A program made the position numbers and the translations under genes. DNA of 64,000 bases from contig NZ_CP108529.1 in assembly GCF_036002945.1 (NCBI RefSeq), positions 7,869,001 to 7,933,000 on the forward strand, written 5' to 3'. Within the stretch, counting starts at the first letter, position 1. The number at the start of each line of letters is the position of its first letter. The notes under the pieces are model-generated. The model did no database searches. It was not told where the DNA came from and saw nothing but the letters and a program-made list of their open reading frames with translations. The DNA is from Streptomyces sp. NBC_01224 (lineage in GTDB: Bacteria > Actinomycetota > Actinomycetes > Streptomycetales > Streptomycetaceae). Shown piece by piece: positions 43,104-53,083 of this stretch.

Positions 43104-45617
43104 TCACAGCTGGCCGACGGAGGTGACCCTGACGACCGCCCGGCCCTCTTCGTCGGAAGCCGCCAGGTCGATCTCCGCGCTGATGCCCCAGTCGTGGTCG
43201 CCGTTCGGGTCGGCGAAGGTCTGCCGGACCCGCCACAGGCCGTGCGCGGCGTCCTCGTCGATCTTCAGCAGCTTCGGCCCGCGGGCGTCCGGACCGGTGC
43301 CCAGATCCTCGTACTCGTCCCAGTAGGCGTCCATCGCCTCGCCCCACGCGTCCTCGTCCCAGCCCGCGTCTGTGTCCAGCTCGCCGAGCGCGGCGACCTT
43401 GTCCAGCGCGGCCAGCTCCACCCGGCGGAACATCGCGTTGCGCACCAGCACGCGGAAGGCGCGGGCGTTGGCCGTGACCGGCTTCACCTCGTCGGCCCGC
43501 TCCTGCGCCTCCTCGGCGGTCTCCACCTCCGGGTTGGCGAGCTGCTCCCACTCGTCGAGGAGGCTGGAGTCCACCTGACGGACCATCTCGCCGAGCCAGG
43601 CGATCAGGTCCTGAAGGTCCTCGGACTTGATGTCGTCCGGGATGGTGTGCTCAAGAGCCTTGTACGCGCTCGCGAGATAGCGCAGCACGATGCCCTCGGT
43701 GCGGGCCAGCTCGTAGTTGGAGGTGAACTCCGTGAACGTCATGGCGCGTTCGTACGTGTCACGGATCACGGACTTCGGCGACACCGGGTGGTCGCCCACC
43801 CACGGGTGGCTCCTGCGGTACACGTCGTAGGCATGCCACAACAGCTCGCTCAGCGGCTTCGGGTACGTGACGTCCTGGAGCAGCTCCATGCGCTCCTCGT
43901 ACTCGACTCCGTCCGCCTTCATCTGCCCGACCGCTTCGCCGCGCGCCTTGTTCTGCTGGGCGGCGAGGATCTGCCGCGGGTCGTCGAGCGTCGACTCGAC
44001 GACGGAGACCATGTCCAGCGCGTACGAGGGGGAGTCCGGGTCAAGCAGGTCGAACGCGGCCAACGCGAAGGTGGACAGCGGCTGGTTGAGCGCGAAGTCC
44101 TGCTGGAGATCGACGGTGAGCCGGACGATCCGGCCCTCCGCGTCCGGCTTGTCGAGCTGCTCCACGACACCGCCGTCCAGCAGCGAGCGGTAGATCGCGA
44201 TGGCCCGGCGGATGTGACGCAGCTGCGCCCTGCGCGGCTCGTGGTTGTCCTCCAGCAGATGCCGCATCGCATCGAAGGCATTGCCGGGGCGCGCGATCAC
44301 GGACAGGAGCATCGTGTGCGTGACCCGGAAACGGGAGGTCAGTGGCTCCGGATCGGACTGGATCAGCTTGTCGAAGGTGGTCTCCGACCAGGCGACGAAG
44401 CCCTCGGGGGCCTTCTTGCGGACCACCTTGCGCTTCTTCTTCGGGTCGTCGCCCGCCTTCTTGACGGCCTTCTCGTTCTCGATGACGTGCTCGGGCGCCT
44501 GCGCCACGACGAAGCCCGCCGTATCGAATCCGGCCCGGCCCGCGCGGCCCGCGATCTGGTGGAACTCACGTGCGCGCAGCGTACGGACGCGGGTGCCGTC
44601 GTACTTGGTGAGCGCCGTGAACAGCACTGTGCGGATGGGCACGTTGACGCCGACGCCGAGGGTGTCGGTACCGCAGATCACCTTCAGCAGACCGGCCTGG
44701 GCGAGCTTCTCCACCAGGCGCCGGTACTTCGGCAGCATGCCGGCGTGGTGCACGCCGATGCCGTGGCGCACATAGCGGGAGAGGTTCTGGCCGAACTTGG
44801 TGGTGAAGCGGAAGTTGCCGATGAGATCGGCGATCTTCTCCTTCTCCTCCTTGGTGCACATATTGATGCTCATCAGTGACTGCGCCCGCTCGACGGCCGC
44901 GGCCTGGGTGAAGTGCACGATGTAGACCGGCGACTGCCTGGTCTCCAGGAGTTCGGTGAGGGTCTCGGTGATCGGGGTCAGCCGGTACTCGTAACTGAGC
45001 GGCACCGGCCGGGTCGCGGAGCGCACCACGGAAGTGGGGCGGTCGGTGCGGCGGGTCAGGTCCTCCTCGAACATCCTGACGTCACCGAGCGTGGCCGACA
45101 TCAGGACGAACTGGGCCTGCGGCAGCTCCAGGAGCGGGATCTGCCAGGCCCAGCCGCGGTCCGGTTCGGCGTAGAAGTGGAACTCGTCCATCACGACCTG
45201 GCCGATGTCGGCGTACTTCCCGTCGCGCAGCGCGATGGAGGCCAGTACCTCGGCCGTGCAGCAGATCACCGGGGCGTCGGCGTTGACGGAGGCGTCGCCG
45301 GTGAGCATGCCGACGTTCTCCGTACCGAAGAGCTTGCACAGGTCGAAGAACTTCTCCGAGACCAGCGCCTTGATCGGTGCGGTGTAGAAGGTGACCTTGT
45401 CCTGGGCCAGGGCGGTGAAGTGTGCAGCCGCCGCGACCAGGCTCTTTCCGGAGCCGGTCGGGGTCGAAAGGATCACATTCGCGCCGGAGACCACCTCGAT
45501 CAGCGCCTCCTCCTGAGCGGGGTAGAGGGTGATGCCCTGCGTCTTCGTCCATGACGAGAAAGCCTCGAAGAGGGCGTCGGGGTCGTCGGTCGGGGGCAGC
45601 TGATCGATAAGGGTCAC
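43104..45617 (-). CDS. DEAD/DEAH-box helicase (DUF3516 family)
   Basis: An 837-aa protein from GTG 45617 (GGGGG close upstream); the first residues MTLIDQLPPTDDPDALF fit the family start. Motif I is STPTGSGKS near residue 52, motif II VMDEFHFY near 142, then SATLGD (III), HAGMLPKYRRLVEKLA, and QIAGRAGRAGFDT (VI). The C-terminal 400 residues are the DUF3516 domain. It is related to Ski2/Mtr4-like RNA helicases. The actinobacterial role is not settled; RNA processing is likely. Confidence 0.9.
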   Translation of the reverse strand: MTLIDQLPPTDDPDALFEAFSSWTKTQGITLYPAQEEALIEVVSGANVILSTPTGSGKSLVAAAAHFTALAQDKVTFYTAPIKALVSEKFFDLCKLFGTENVGMLTGDASVNADAPVICCTAEVLASIALRDGKYADIGQVVMDEFHFYAEPDRGWAWQIPLLELPQAQFVLMSATLGDVRMFEEDLTRRTDRPTSVVRSATRPVPLSYEYRLTPITETLTELLETRQSPVYIVHFTQAAAVERAQSLMSINMCTKEEKEKIADLIGNFRFTTKFGQNLSRYVRHGIGVHHAGMLPKYRRLVEKLAQAGLLKVICGTDTLGVGVNVPIRTVLFTALTKYDGTRVRTLRAREFHQIAGRAGRAGFDTAGFVVAQAPEHVIENEKAVKKAGDDPKKKRKVVRKKAPEGFVAWSETTFDKLIQSDPEPLTSRFRVTHTMLLSVIARPGNAFDAMRHLLEDNHEPRRAQLRHIRRAIAIYRSLLDGGVVEQLDKPDAEGRIVRLTVDLQQDFALNQPLSTFALAAFDLLDPDSPSYALDMVSVVESTLDDPRQILAAQQNKARGEAVGQMKADGVEYEERMELLQDVTYPKPLSELLWHAYDVYRRSHPWVGDHPVSPKSVIRDTYERAMTFTEFTSNYELARTEGIVLRYLASAYKALEHTIPDDIKSEDLQDLIAWLGEMVRQVDSSLLDEWEQLANPEVETAEEAQERADEVKPVTANARAFRVLVRNAMFRRVELAALDKVAALGELDTDAGWDEDAWGEAMDAYWDEYEDLGTGPDARGPKLLKIDEDAAHGLWRVRQTFADPNGDHDWGISAEIDLAASDEEGRAVVRVTSVGQL

Positions 45618-45755
45618 GCCCCCATCTTGCCTGCCTTCCGCCCGGATGAGGGAACCGGACGACCGTATGAAGATCACGGACGATACGCTGCCCACTCAAC
45701 TCGGCCGTGCCTGGGCGGCAATGGCAGCAGGACAATTTTGGGGGCGGGCAGAACA

Positions 45756-46547
45756 ATGATGGGACCGGCACACTCACTGTCAGGGGCGGCGGCCTGGCTG
45801 GGGGTGGGCGCGGCGGCGGCCGCCGCCGGCCACGCGATGCCGTGGCCCGTCCTCGCCGTCGGTGCGCTGATCACCGCCGGAGCCGCGCTCGCCCCGGACC
45901 TCGACCACAAGTCCGCGACGATCTCGCGCGCTTTCGGGCCGGTCTCCCGGGGACTCTGCGAGATCGTCGACAAGCTCTCGCATGCCGTCTACAAGGCGAC
46001 CAAGATGCGCGGCGACTCGCACCGCAACGGCGGCCACCGGACCCTGACGCACACCTGGCTGTGGGCGGTCCTGATCGGTGCCGGGGCCTCTGCCGCGGCG
46101 ATCACCGGCGGCCGGTGGGCGGTCCTGGCGATCCTCTTCGTCCACCTGGTGCTCGCCGTCGAGGGACTGCTGTGGCGGGCCGCCCGGATGTCCAGCGACG
46201 TCCTGGTGTGGCTGCTCGGCGCGACCAGCGCCTGGATACTGGCCGGCGTCCTGGACAAGCCGGGGAACGGTTCGGACTGGCTGTTCAGCGCCCCCGGCCA
46301 GGAGTATCTGTGGCTCGGGCTGCCGATCGTGCTCGGTGCCCTCGTCCATGACATCGGTGACGCGCTGACCGTCTCCGGCTGCCCGATACTGTGGCCCATC
46401 CCGCTGGGCCGCAAGCGCTGGTACCCGATCGGGCCGCCGAAGGGCATGCGGTTCCGGGCCGGCAGCTGGGTGGAGCTGAAGGTGCTGATGCCGGTCTTCA
46501 TGGTGCTCGGGGGAGTGGGCGGGGCGGCCGCGCTGAACTTCATCTGA
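45756..46547 (+). CDS. YdjM-like membrane-bound metal-dependent hydrolase
   Basis: A 263-aa membrane protein from ATG 45756. The N-terminal MMGPAHSLSGAAAWLG and APDLDHKSATIS carry the His/Asp pattern of LexA-regulated YdjM-type putative hydrolases. HRTLTHTWLW and ALVHDIGDALTVSGCPILWP complete the metal-site set. Four or five membrane segments. The enzymatic activity is predicted from motif only, and no substrate is known. It diverges from the helicase. Confidence 0.8.
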   Translation: MMGPAHSLSGAAAWLGVGAAAAAAGHAMPWPVLAVGALITAGAALAPDLDHKSATISRAFGPVSRGLCEIVDKLSHAVYKATKMRGDSHRNGGHRTLTHTWLWAVLIGAGASAAAITGGRWAVLAILFVHLVLAVEGLLWRAARMSSDVLVWLLGATSAWILAGVLDKPGNGSDWLFSAPGQEYLWLGLPIVLGALVHDIGDALTVSGCPILWPIPLGRKRWYPIGPPKGMRFRAGSWVELKVLMPVFMVLGGVGGAAALNFI

Positions 46548-46615
46548 CCGCCGGGGTCCGATGGCTGTAGTCCGACCGTTGGGTTCCGGCTGCCCGGATT
46601 CAGGCGTCGGAGCGC

Positions 46616-47626
46616 TCAGGCCGACTCGCGGGGTACCAGGCGGTGGGCCAGGACGATCTCCCTGGCCGTTCCCGGACCGTCCCCGTCGAGCCGGTCGACC
46701 AGCAGCTGCGCGGCCGAACGGCCGATCTCCCGGGCCGGGTTGAGGACCGTGGTGAGCGCGGGGGAGACCAGCGAGGCCGCCTCGATGTCGTCGTACCCGG
46801 TGATCGCCACGTCGTGCGGCACCCGTAGCCCGGCGGCCCGTGCCGTGTCCAGCGCGCCGATCGCGATCAGGTCGTTGGCGCACACCACGGCGTCGGGCCG
46901 CTGCGAGGCGTTCAGCACGGTGGTGGCCCCGGCCCGCCCGCCCTCGCGGGTGAAGCCGGTCCAGGCGACCAGCTCACCGGGCACCGGCAGCCCGGCCGCC
47001 TCCAGGGCCTTGCGGTAGCCCGCGAAGCGTTCCTCGCCCGGCTCCACCCCCGGCGCACCGCCGATGAAGGCGATACGCCGGTAGCCGCGGCCCACCAGAT
47101 GGCTGACCAGGTCGTACATCCCCTCGGTCTCGGCGGCCCTGACCACATCGCCGAGCGCCGGCTCCAGCCGTCCGCCGAGCCGTACCAGTTTCGATCCCGA
47201 GGCCACGATCCGGTCCAGATCGCGCCGGGTGGCGCCGTACCGGCCGATCACGATGCCGTCGATACGGCGCGCAACCAACTGCCGGATCACCGCGGGCAGG
47301 TGCGGGCCGTCCATCGGGGCCTCGCAGACCACCGTCAGATACTCGTGGGCCAGGGCGATCTCCTGCATGCCCGCGGCGATCGAGGTGTTGAACGGGTTGG
47401 TGATGTCCGGGACGACCAGGCCCAGGGTGCGGGTGCGCTGGGTGCGCAGACCGCGCGCCGAGGGGTCGGCCTGGTAGCCGAGTCGCTGTATGACGTCCTC
47501 GACCCGGGCGCGTGTGGTGGCCGAGACCGGGCGGCGGCCGCTCAGCACATGGGAGACCGTGGTGACGCTGACGCCCGCTTCGGACGCCACATCCACGATC
47601 TTGATCCGGCTCCCGCCCTGCACCAT
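46616..47626 (-). CDS. LacI-family transcriptional regulator
   Basis: A 336-aa protein from ATG 47626 (GGGAGG upstream). The HTH is IKIVDVASEAGVSVTTVSHV, the hinge helix is around ADPSARGLRTQ, and the sugar-binding-like domain spans about 60-330. It diverges from an ABC importer plus nucleoside hydrolase. Two near-identical CAAAACG(T/A)TTTG palindromes in the shared intergenic region are its likely operators, so it probably represses the importer and itself until a nucleoside or sugar ligand binds. Confidence 0.93.
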   Translation of the reverse strand: MVQGGSRIKIVDVASEAGVSVTTVSHVLSGRRPVSATTRARVEDVIQRLGYQADPSARGLRTQRTRTLGLVVPDITNPFNTSIAAGMQEIALAHEYLTVVCEAPMDGPHLPAVIRQLVARRIDGIVIGRYGATRRDLDRIVASGSKLVRLGGRLEPALGDVVRAAETEGMYDLVSHLVGRGYRRIAFIGGAPGVEPGEERFAGYRKALEAAGLPVPGELVAWTGFTREGGRAGATTVLNASQRPDAVVCANDLIAIGALDTARAAGLRVPHDVAITGYDDIEAASLVSPALTTVLNPAREIGRSAAQLLVDRLDGDGPGTAREIVLAHRLVPRESA

Positions 47627-47687
47627 CGACCTCCCATTGTCGTCCAGGATTGTTGTCCTGGTGTTCGAAGTCACTCTACCCATTGTG

Positions 47688-47699
47688 CAAAACGTTTTG
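47688..47699. promoter_or_regulatory. LacI operator O1
   Basis: CAAAACGTTTTG, a perfect 12-bp palindrome with central CG, 62 bp from the LacI start codon. Confidence 0.8.
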
Positions 47700-47744
47700 T
47701 ATGGTGCTCGCTATCGCGCCTGACAGAGGCCGAGTCAGGTTATG

Positions 47745-47756
47745 CAAAACGATTTG
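47745..47756. promoter_or_regulatory. LacI operator O2
   Basis: CAAAACGATTTG, identical to O1 except one base, 57 bp away (between the operator starts) and 35 bp before the binding-protein gene. The spacing of about 5.4 helical turns would allow looping or independent binding. Confidence 0.7.
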
Positions 47757-47790
47757 GAGAACCAATGTCCATCGCAGGCCGGAGAGCCGT

Positions 47791-49086
47791 ATGACGAGCT
47801 CTCCCAGCCGCAGAACCGTGCTCGGCGCCGCACTCGGCGTGGCGTCCGCGGCGGCCCTGGCCGGCTGCTCGGGCGGCCGCCCGGCGGACGGCAGAACAGC
47901 AGTACGGTTCCTCGGCCCGGAGACCCCCGAGACGTTCCGGGCGGTCATCCGAGGCTTCGAGCGCGCCAACCCCGACCTGCGGATCGACTACACCCCCGTG
48001 CCGCCCGACCAACTCGGCGACGTCCTCCAGCTGCGGCTCTCCGCGAAGGACAGCGCGATCGACGTGTACACCGTCGACCAGCCCCGGGTGCCGGCGCTCA
48101 CCGCCCGTGGCTTCCTCACCGACCTCGACCCGGTCGCGGACCGCACCAGGGCCGCCGTCACCCCCGAGCAGTACGGCGTCAGCTCCTGGCAGGGCAGGCT
48201 CCGCTCCCTGCCGATCTGGACCTCCACCCAGTACCTCTTCTACAACGCGGACCTGCTCACCAAGGCCGGCGCACCGCTCCCCGGGGGGGCCCCGGCGGAC
48301 CGCTGGAGCTGGGAGCAGACCAAGAGCGTCGGCCGCCGGACGATGGACAGGGCAGGCGCCGACTACGCCCTGCTGCTGGAACAGACCGACCTCTACTACG
48401 GGCTCCAGCCGCTCATCGAGTCCCTGCACGGCGGCTCCGGCATCACCGGCAAGGACATGCTCACCCCCGCCGTCACCACCCAGGGCTGGATCGACGCCCT
48501 CGACTGGTACCGCGCGCTCTTCGCCGACGGCTCGTCGCCGCGCGGTGTCCCCTCGTACCAGCTCTCCTCGCTCTTCACCTCGGGCCGGGTGCCGTTCTTC
48601 GTCGGCGGCCCGTGGAACCTCGGTGCCTTCGCGGGGCTGAAGGACTTCGCCTGGGGCACCGCGCCGCAGCCGAAGTTCGCCCACGGCCGCGCCGTCACCC
48701 CCACCGACTCCTGGTCCTGGGGCGTGAACCCGTACGCCGAACACCCCGACGCGGCACTGCGGTTCATGGAGTACGCCGCCCTGACCACCGACGGCAGCCT
48801 CGCGACCGTCGAGGCATCCCCGCTCATCCCGTCGAACCGCAAGGCCTTCGACCGCTATGCGGCGGACCTGGAGCACAAGGCCACGAAGAGCACCGCCGAC
48901 GTGGCCACGATCATGCGGTACGAACTCGCGCACACCGCCGTCAGCCGGCCGCGCAGCATCGGCTACACCCAGTTCGAGACCGTCATGGGCTCCGCCTTCT
49001 CCGACATCCGCAACGGCCTCGCAGTGGAACCCCGGCTGGCGAAAGCCTCCGGAGAACTGGTGCGCACCTGGGAGCGACTGCGATGA
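47791..49086 (+). CDS. ABC importer substrate-binding lipoprotein
   Basis: A 431-aa family-1 solute-binding protein from ATG 47791 (GGAGAG upstream). The N-terminus has twin Arg (SPSRRTVLG) and the lipobox LAGCS at about residue 29. The mature domain has the two-lobe pattern (DLRIDYTPVPPDQLGDVLQL early; SWGVNPYAEHPDAALRFMEY late). It is the first gene of a four-gene operon ending with a nucleoside hydrolase. The ligand is therefore probably a ribonucleoside or a glycoside of one, but this is inference from context; the protein family usually binds sugars. Confidence 0.9.
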   Translation: MTSSPSRRTVLGAALGVASAAALAGCSGGRPADGRTAVRFLGPETPETFRAVIRGFERANPDLRIDYTPVPPDQLGDVLQLRLSAKDSAIDVYTVDQPRVPALTARGFLTDLDPVADRTRAAVTPEQYGVSSWQGRLRSLPIWTSTQYLFYNADLLTKAGAPLPGGAPADRWSWEQTKSVGRRTMDRAGADYALLLEQTDLYYGLQPLIESLHGGSGITGKDMLTPAVTTQGWIDALDWYRALFADGSSPRGVPSYQLSSLFTSGRVPFFVGGPWNLGAFAGLKDFAWGTAPQPKFAHGRAVTPTDSWSWGVNPYAEHPDAALRFMEYAALTTDGSLATVEASPLIPSNRKAFDRYAADLEHKATKSTADVATIMRYELAHTAVSRPRSIGYTQFETVMGSAFSDIRNGLAVEPRLAKASGELVRTWERLR

Positions 49087-49994
49087 CCACCACAGCAACC
49101 CGCTCCCCGAAGCGCCGGCCGCGCCGCCGCTCCACCTCGCAGGGCAGGACCGCCCTGTACTTCCTGGCGCCCGCGCTGCTCGCCCTCGTGGTCCTGCGAC
49201 TGCTGCCCGCCGCGATGGCACTCGTCAGCAGTCTGCGCCACCACAGCCTGGTCGACGGCGTCACCACCTTCGTCGGCTTCGACAACTATGCGGACCTCTT
49301 CGGCGACAGCCAGTTCTGGCAGAGCGTCCGCGTGACAATGCTGTTCAGCCTGGTCATCAACCCGCTCCAGGTGCTGATCGCCCTCGGCCTCGCCGTCCTG
49401 CTCAACCGCCGTTTCGCCGGCGTCCGCTTCTGGCGGTCGCTGGTCTTCGCTCCCATCGCCGTGCCGCCGGCCGTCTCCGCGGTCATCTGGGGCATCCTCT
49501 ACCGCCCCGAAGGGCCGCTCAACGCGATCCTCGGCACGATGGGCATTCCGCCGCAGCCCTTCCTCACCAGCGCGCAACAGGCACTCTTCGCGCTCATCGT
49601 GCTGATGTCCTGGGTCGGCGTCGGCTACTGGATGATGTTCCTCATCGCCGGGCTGCAGGACATCCCTCAGGAGTGCTACGACGCGGCCGCCGTCGACGGC
49701 GCCTCCGCCTGGCAGCGGTTCGTCCATGTCACACTGCCGCTGCTGCGCCGCCCGCTCGCCTTCGTACTGGTCGCCGACACCGTCTCCAACTTCCTGGTGT
49801 TCGCCCCCGTGCAACTGCTGACCCGCGGCGGTCCCGACGGCTCGACCAATCTCATGATGTACGACGTGTTCCGCCGCGCATACAGCGTCGGCGACATCAA
49901 CTTCGCCCAGGCCGAAGTGGTGGTGCTCGTCGCGATCACCCTCGCGGTCGTCGCCGTCCAGTTCCGGATGATGCAGGGCAAGGGCGAGGAGTGA
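49083..49994 (+). CDS. ABC importer permease (first subunit)
   Basis: A 303-aa CUT1-type permease whose ATG overlaps the TGA of the binding protein (ATGA). Six membrane segments start YFLAPALLALVVLRLLPAAM. The EAA loop is ECYDAAAVDGASAWQRFVHV. It forms the channel with the next gene. An ATPase is not encoded here, and the shared streptomycete MsiK could serve. Confidence 0.9.
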   Translation: MTTTATRSPKRRPRRRSTSQGRTALYFLAPALLALVVLRLLPAAMALVSSLRHHSLVDGVTTFVGFDNYADLFGDSQFWQSVRVTMLFSLVINPLQVLIALGLAVLLNRRFAGVRFWRSLVFAPIAVPPAVSAVIWGILYRPEGPLNAILGTMGIPPQPFLTSAQQALFALIVLMSWVGVGYWMMFLIAGLQDIPQECYDAAAVDGASAWQRFVHVTLPLLRRPLAFVLVADTVSNFLVFAPVQLLTRGGPDGSTNLMMYDVFRRAYSVGDINFAQAEVVVLVAITLAVVAVQFRMMQGKGEE

Positions 49995-49998
49995 ATCG

Positions 49999-50865
49999 AT
50001 GAAGACAACGACCGCCCCCCAGCAGCCGACGGGACGCCGCCCCTCCGCTCTGAGGCACATGCCGCTTGCCACCGCCGTCGTCATCGGCGTGCTCTTCGCC
50101 CTCCCGCTCCTGTGGGTGCTCACCGGATCGCTCCGCCCCGGCGACAAGGTCCTGGCCGGACTCGACCGGCTCTCCTGGAGCAGCCTGATCCCGACCGACG
50201 CCACGCTGCACAACTATGTGACGCTCTTCCAGGGCGACTTCGGCCGCGCCGTGCTCAACTCCATCGGCGTGGCAGCCGCCACCGTCCTGCTCGGGCTGCT
50301 GCTCTCCGCGATGGCCGCGTTCGCACTCTCGGTGTTCCGATTCCGTGGCCGCGGCCTCGTTTTCGCCGTGATCCTGCTCAGTTTCATGATCCCGTTCGAC
50401 GCCATAGCGATCCCGCTCTCGGACATCTTCCGCGACTGGGGGCTGCAGAACACCTACACCGGACTGATCCTGCCCGGCATCGGCAACGGCCTGGCGATCT
50501 TCCTGTTGCGCCAGTTCTTCCTGGCCATCCCGCGCGAACTCGTAGAGGCTGCCCGGATGGACGGGCTCGGCTGGTGGGGCATCTTCCGGAAGGTCTACGT
50601 ACCTCTGTCGTGGCCCGCCCTGATCGGCGCCGGACTCACCCTGTTCACCTTCCAGTGGCAGTCCTACATGTGGCCGCTGCTCGTCGGCACCGAACCTGAC
50701 AAACAACTCGGCCCGATCGCCCTCGGCACCCTTCAGGGCCAGATGGTCGTCGACTACGGCCAGGTGTTCGCCGCCGCCGTCGTCCTGACCGTCATCCCGC
50801 TCGCCGTCCTGCTGCGCCTGCAGCGGTATTTCACACAGTCGATCGCGGGCAGCGGTCTGAAGTGA
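49999..50865 (+). CDS. ABC importer permease (second subunit)
   Basis: A 288-aa permease, starting at ATG 49999 only 4 nt after the previous stop. It has six membrane segments, the EAA loop RELVEAARMDGLGWWGIFRK, and the C-terminus YFTQSIAGSGLK typical of second CUT1 permeases. The stop overlaps the GTG of the nucleoside hydrolase by 4 nt (GTGA). Confidence 0.9.
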   Translation: MKTTTAPQQPTGRRPSALRHMPLATAVVIGVLFALPLLWVLTGSLRPGDKVLAGLDRLSWSSLIPTDATLHNYVTLFQGDFGRAVLNSIGVAAATVLLGLLLSAMAAFALSVFRFRGRGLVFAVILLSFMIPFDAIAIPLSDIFRDWGLQNTYTGLILPGIGNGLAIFLLRQFFLAIPRELVEAARMDGLGWWGIFRKVYVPLSWPALIGAGLTLFTFQWQSYMWPLLVGTEPDKQLGPIALGTLQGQMVVDYGQVFAAAVVLTVIPLAVLLRLQRYFTQSIAGSGLK

Positions 50866-51809
50866 CGGCCGCTGAACCGACCGCCGGAACACCAAAACCC
50901 ATCCCCACCGACCCGAGGAACACCGTGACCCACCCCCTCGCCGACATCCTTCTCGACACCGACATCGGCAGCGATGTCGACGACGCGCTCGCCCTGGGTG
51001 TGCTGCTCGGCTCACCCGAGGCCCGGATCACCGGCATCACCACCGTCTACGGCGACACCCTGCTCCGGGCCCGCCTCGCGCACCGGCTCGGCGCCCTCGC
51101 CGGACACGACCTCACCGTCGTCCCCGGAGCCACCGAGACCCTCTCCGGCAAGGAGGTCTGGTGGGCCGGACACGAGGGCAGGGCCTTCACCGACCTGGAG
51201 ACCGAGCCGGTACGCGACACCGTCGCCGCCGACCGCTTCCTCGTCGACTCCGTCCTCGCCCGGCCCGGCGCGACCGATGTCATCGCCATCGCCCCGCTCG
51301 CCAACATCGCCCGCGCGATCAGGCTCGACGACCGCTTCGCCGCGGGCGTACGCACCCTGTACATGATGGGCGGCAGCTTCGGGCCCGGAGCCAAGGCGGA
51401 GCACAACATCGTCAGCGACATCACGGCCGCCCGCGCGGTCTTCGGCTCCGGCATCCGCACCGTCGTGACCGGCCTGGACATCACCACGCGGCTGCGCATC
51501 GAACAGCCCGGCATCGAAGCGATCCGCGAGGCCGGCGCGTACGGCGCGGCGCTCGCCCGCGAGATCGACGCCTGGACCGGCTTCACCGGCGAACCGTGGA
51601 GTGTCCCGCACGACCCGATCACCGCACTTTCCCTGCTGCGCCCCGACCTCTACACCACCGAACGCGGCACGGTCGAGGTCACCGACGAAGGGCTGACCGT
51701 CTTCACGGCCGATCCGGACGGCAATGTGGACCTGGTCGTGGACGCCGACGTGGAGGCCGTCGCGGAAGAGATCGTGGCCCGGATCGTCCGGGCCTCGAAG
51801 CGCGGCTGA
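50862..51809 (+). CDS. inosine/uridine-preferring nucleoside hydrolase family protein
   Basis: A 315-aa protein. GTG 50862 overlaps the permease stop; an alternative GTG at 50925 has GAGGAA upstream and would give the N-terminus MTHPLADILLDTDIGSD, closer to the usual family start. The N-terminal DTDIGSDVDDALAL is the Ca-binding Asp cluster of nucleoside hydrolases. HNIVSDITAARAVFGSGI and HDPITALSLLRPDLY also match. It splits the N-glycosidic bond of ribonucleosides. As the last gene of the LacI-controlled importer operon it would process imported nucleosides inside the cell. Confidence 0.9.
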   Translation: MTAAEPTAGTPKPIPTDPRNTVTHPLADILLDTDIGSDVDDALALGVLLGSPEARITGITTVYGDTLLRARLAHRLGALAGHDLTVVPGATETLSGKEVWWAGHEGRAFTDLETEPVRDTVAADRFLVDSVLARPGATDVIAIAPLANIARAIRLDDRFAAGVRTLYMMGGSFGPGAKAEHNIVSDITAARAVFGSGIRTVVTGLDITTRLRIEQPGIEAIREAGAYGAALAREIDAWTGFTGEPWSVPHDPITALSLLRPDLYTTERGTVEVTDEGLTVFTADPDGNVDLVVDADVEAVAEEIVARIVRASKRG

Positions 51810-51913
51810 AGAGCCGTCATTCGATCGCCGCGGAGACAGTCCGTGTGCAATTGCAGATGCCCACGCAGGGGCCTCTGACCTCAGGCCTCCTCGGTTGCGG
51901 TGGAAGGTGCGCC

Positions 51914-53034
51914 TCACATGGCCTGACGGATGGCGCTCCGAAGGTCGCAGGCGGTGGTCGGAGTGATCCGGGGCTGGTCGACGAGGCCGGCGTCGATCAG
52001 CTCGGCGAGCCGCCGGGGGAGGGAGGGCAGTCGGTCACGTACCGGCACCGGCGGCTCGCGCAGGACGACGGCGACCGGGTCGGCGCCGGGCGGGAAGTCA
52101 CGTGGGGCCGAGCCGGTGAGCATCCAGTACAGGCAGGCTGTCACGGCCCACAGATCTGCCTCCGGGCGAGCGTACTTGAAGTCGATCACCTGGCCGCGCG
52201 GCATGAAGGCCAGGCTTCCGCCCATGGCGCCGGTCAGGGTCTGCCCGGACAGCCCGGCGCTGTCGAACGCCTTGGCCAGGCCGAAGTCAGCGATCTTGAG
52301 TGTCATCCGCTCGTGGTCACCGGTGAGCAGCAGATTCTGCGGTTTGATGTCGCGATGCACCAGCCCGCGACGCACGGTGACGGTCCCGTCGGGGAGCCGT
52401 ACGGGTACCTCCGCGGCGTGCGCGTAGTCAAGGCCGCGCAGCGTCTGCAGGGTGATCGCCAGCGCCTGTTCGACGCTCAGTCTGCCGCCGGCCCGGACGA
52501 CCCGGTCGGCGACACTGCCCCAACGGCAGAACTCGCAGGTGAAGTAGAACGTGCTGCCGTGCACGCGGCCACCGTGGAAGGCGACCAACTGCGGTGCCGC
52601 AGCGCCCGCGTGCAGGCGAACTCGCGCAGGAACCCCTCGCGGGCCGCCCGGCTGACGGATCCATGGGCCAACAGCGTCTTCAAGGCGAGGAGTTCACCGG
52701 TCTCCTCTCGGCGGGCGAGGTGGACGACGCCCTGCCCGCCACGGCCGAGCTCCTGGAGCAGCTGGTAGCCGCGGATCTCGGTGAGGTCGGTTTCGCCCGC
52801 CTCCGCGGCGGCCAGCAGCGTGTGCGGGGCGTCGGCGGGTTCCGGGCGGGCATCGGGCACGGTCGCGGGCTTCGCGTCGGTGACAGTGACCAGCAGGAGC
52901 GCATTTCCGAGGCGGATCTCGTCTCCATCGGTCAGCTCCCAGGCGGCCGAGCTCCCCTGCAGCGGCCTCCCGTTGACGTACGTGCCGTTGCGAAAGCCCC
53001 GCCCCAAAATTGCCCAGCTGTCGTCCTTTCACGC
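51914..53034 (-). pseudogene. FHA-Ser/Thr protein kinase, truncated and frameshifted
   Basis: The 5' part (to 53007) starts abruptly inside an FHA domain (GRGFRNGTYVNGRPLQG, then DGDEIRLGNALLLVTV) and continues into a kinase N-lobe (LGRGGQGVVHLA, LALKTLL). At about 52594 one base is missing: RALRH runs off, and QLVAFHGGRVHGSTFYF resumes one frame over. The C-lobe then has HRDIKPQNLLL, KIADFGLAK and a long helical end. The usual APE-type Glu is replaced (FMPRGQV). The upstream half of the FHA domain is not found. A decayed eukaryotic-type kinase. Confidence 0.75.
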
Positions 53035-53083
53035 GCACTGTCCATCGAGACGCGGAACCTGCACAGGGGGCGTGCAGGCTTTC

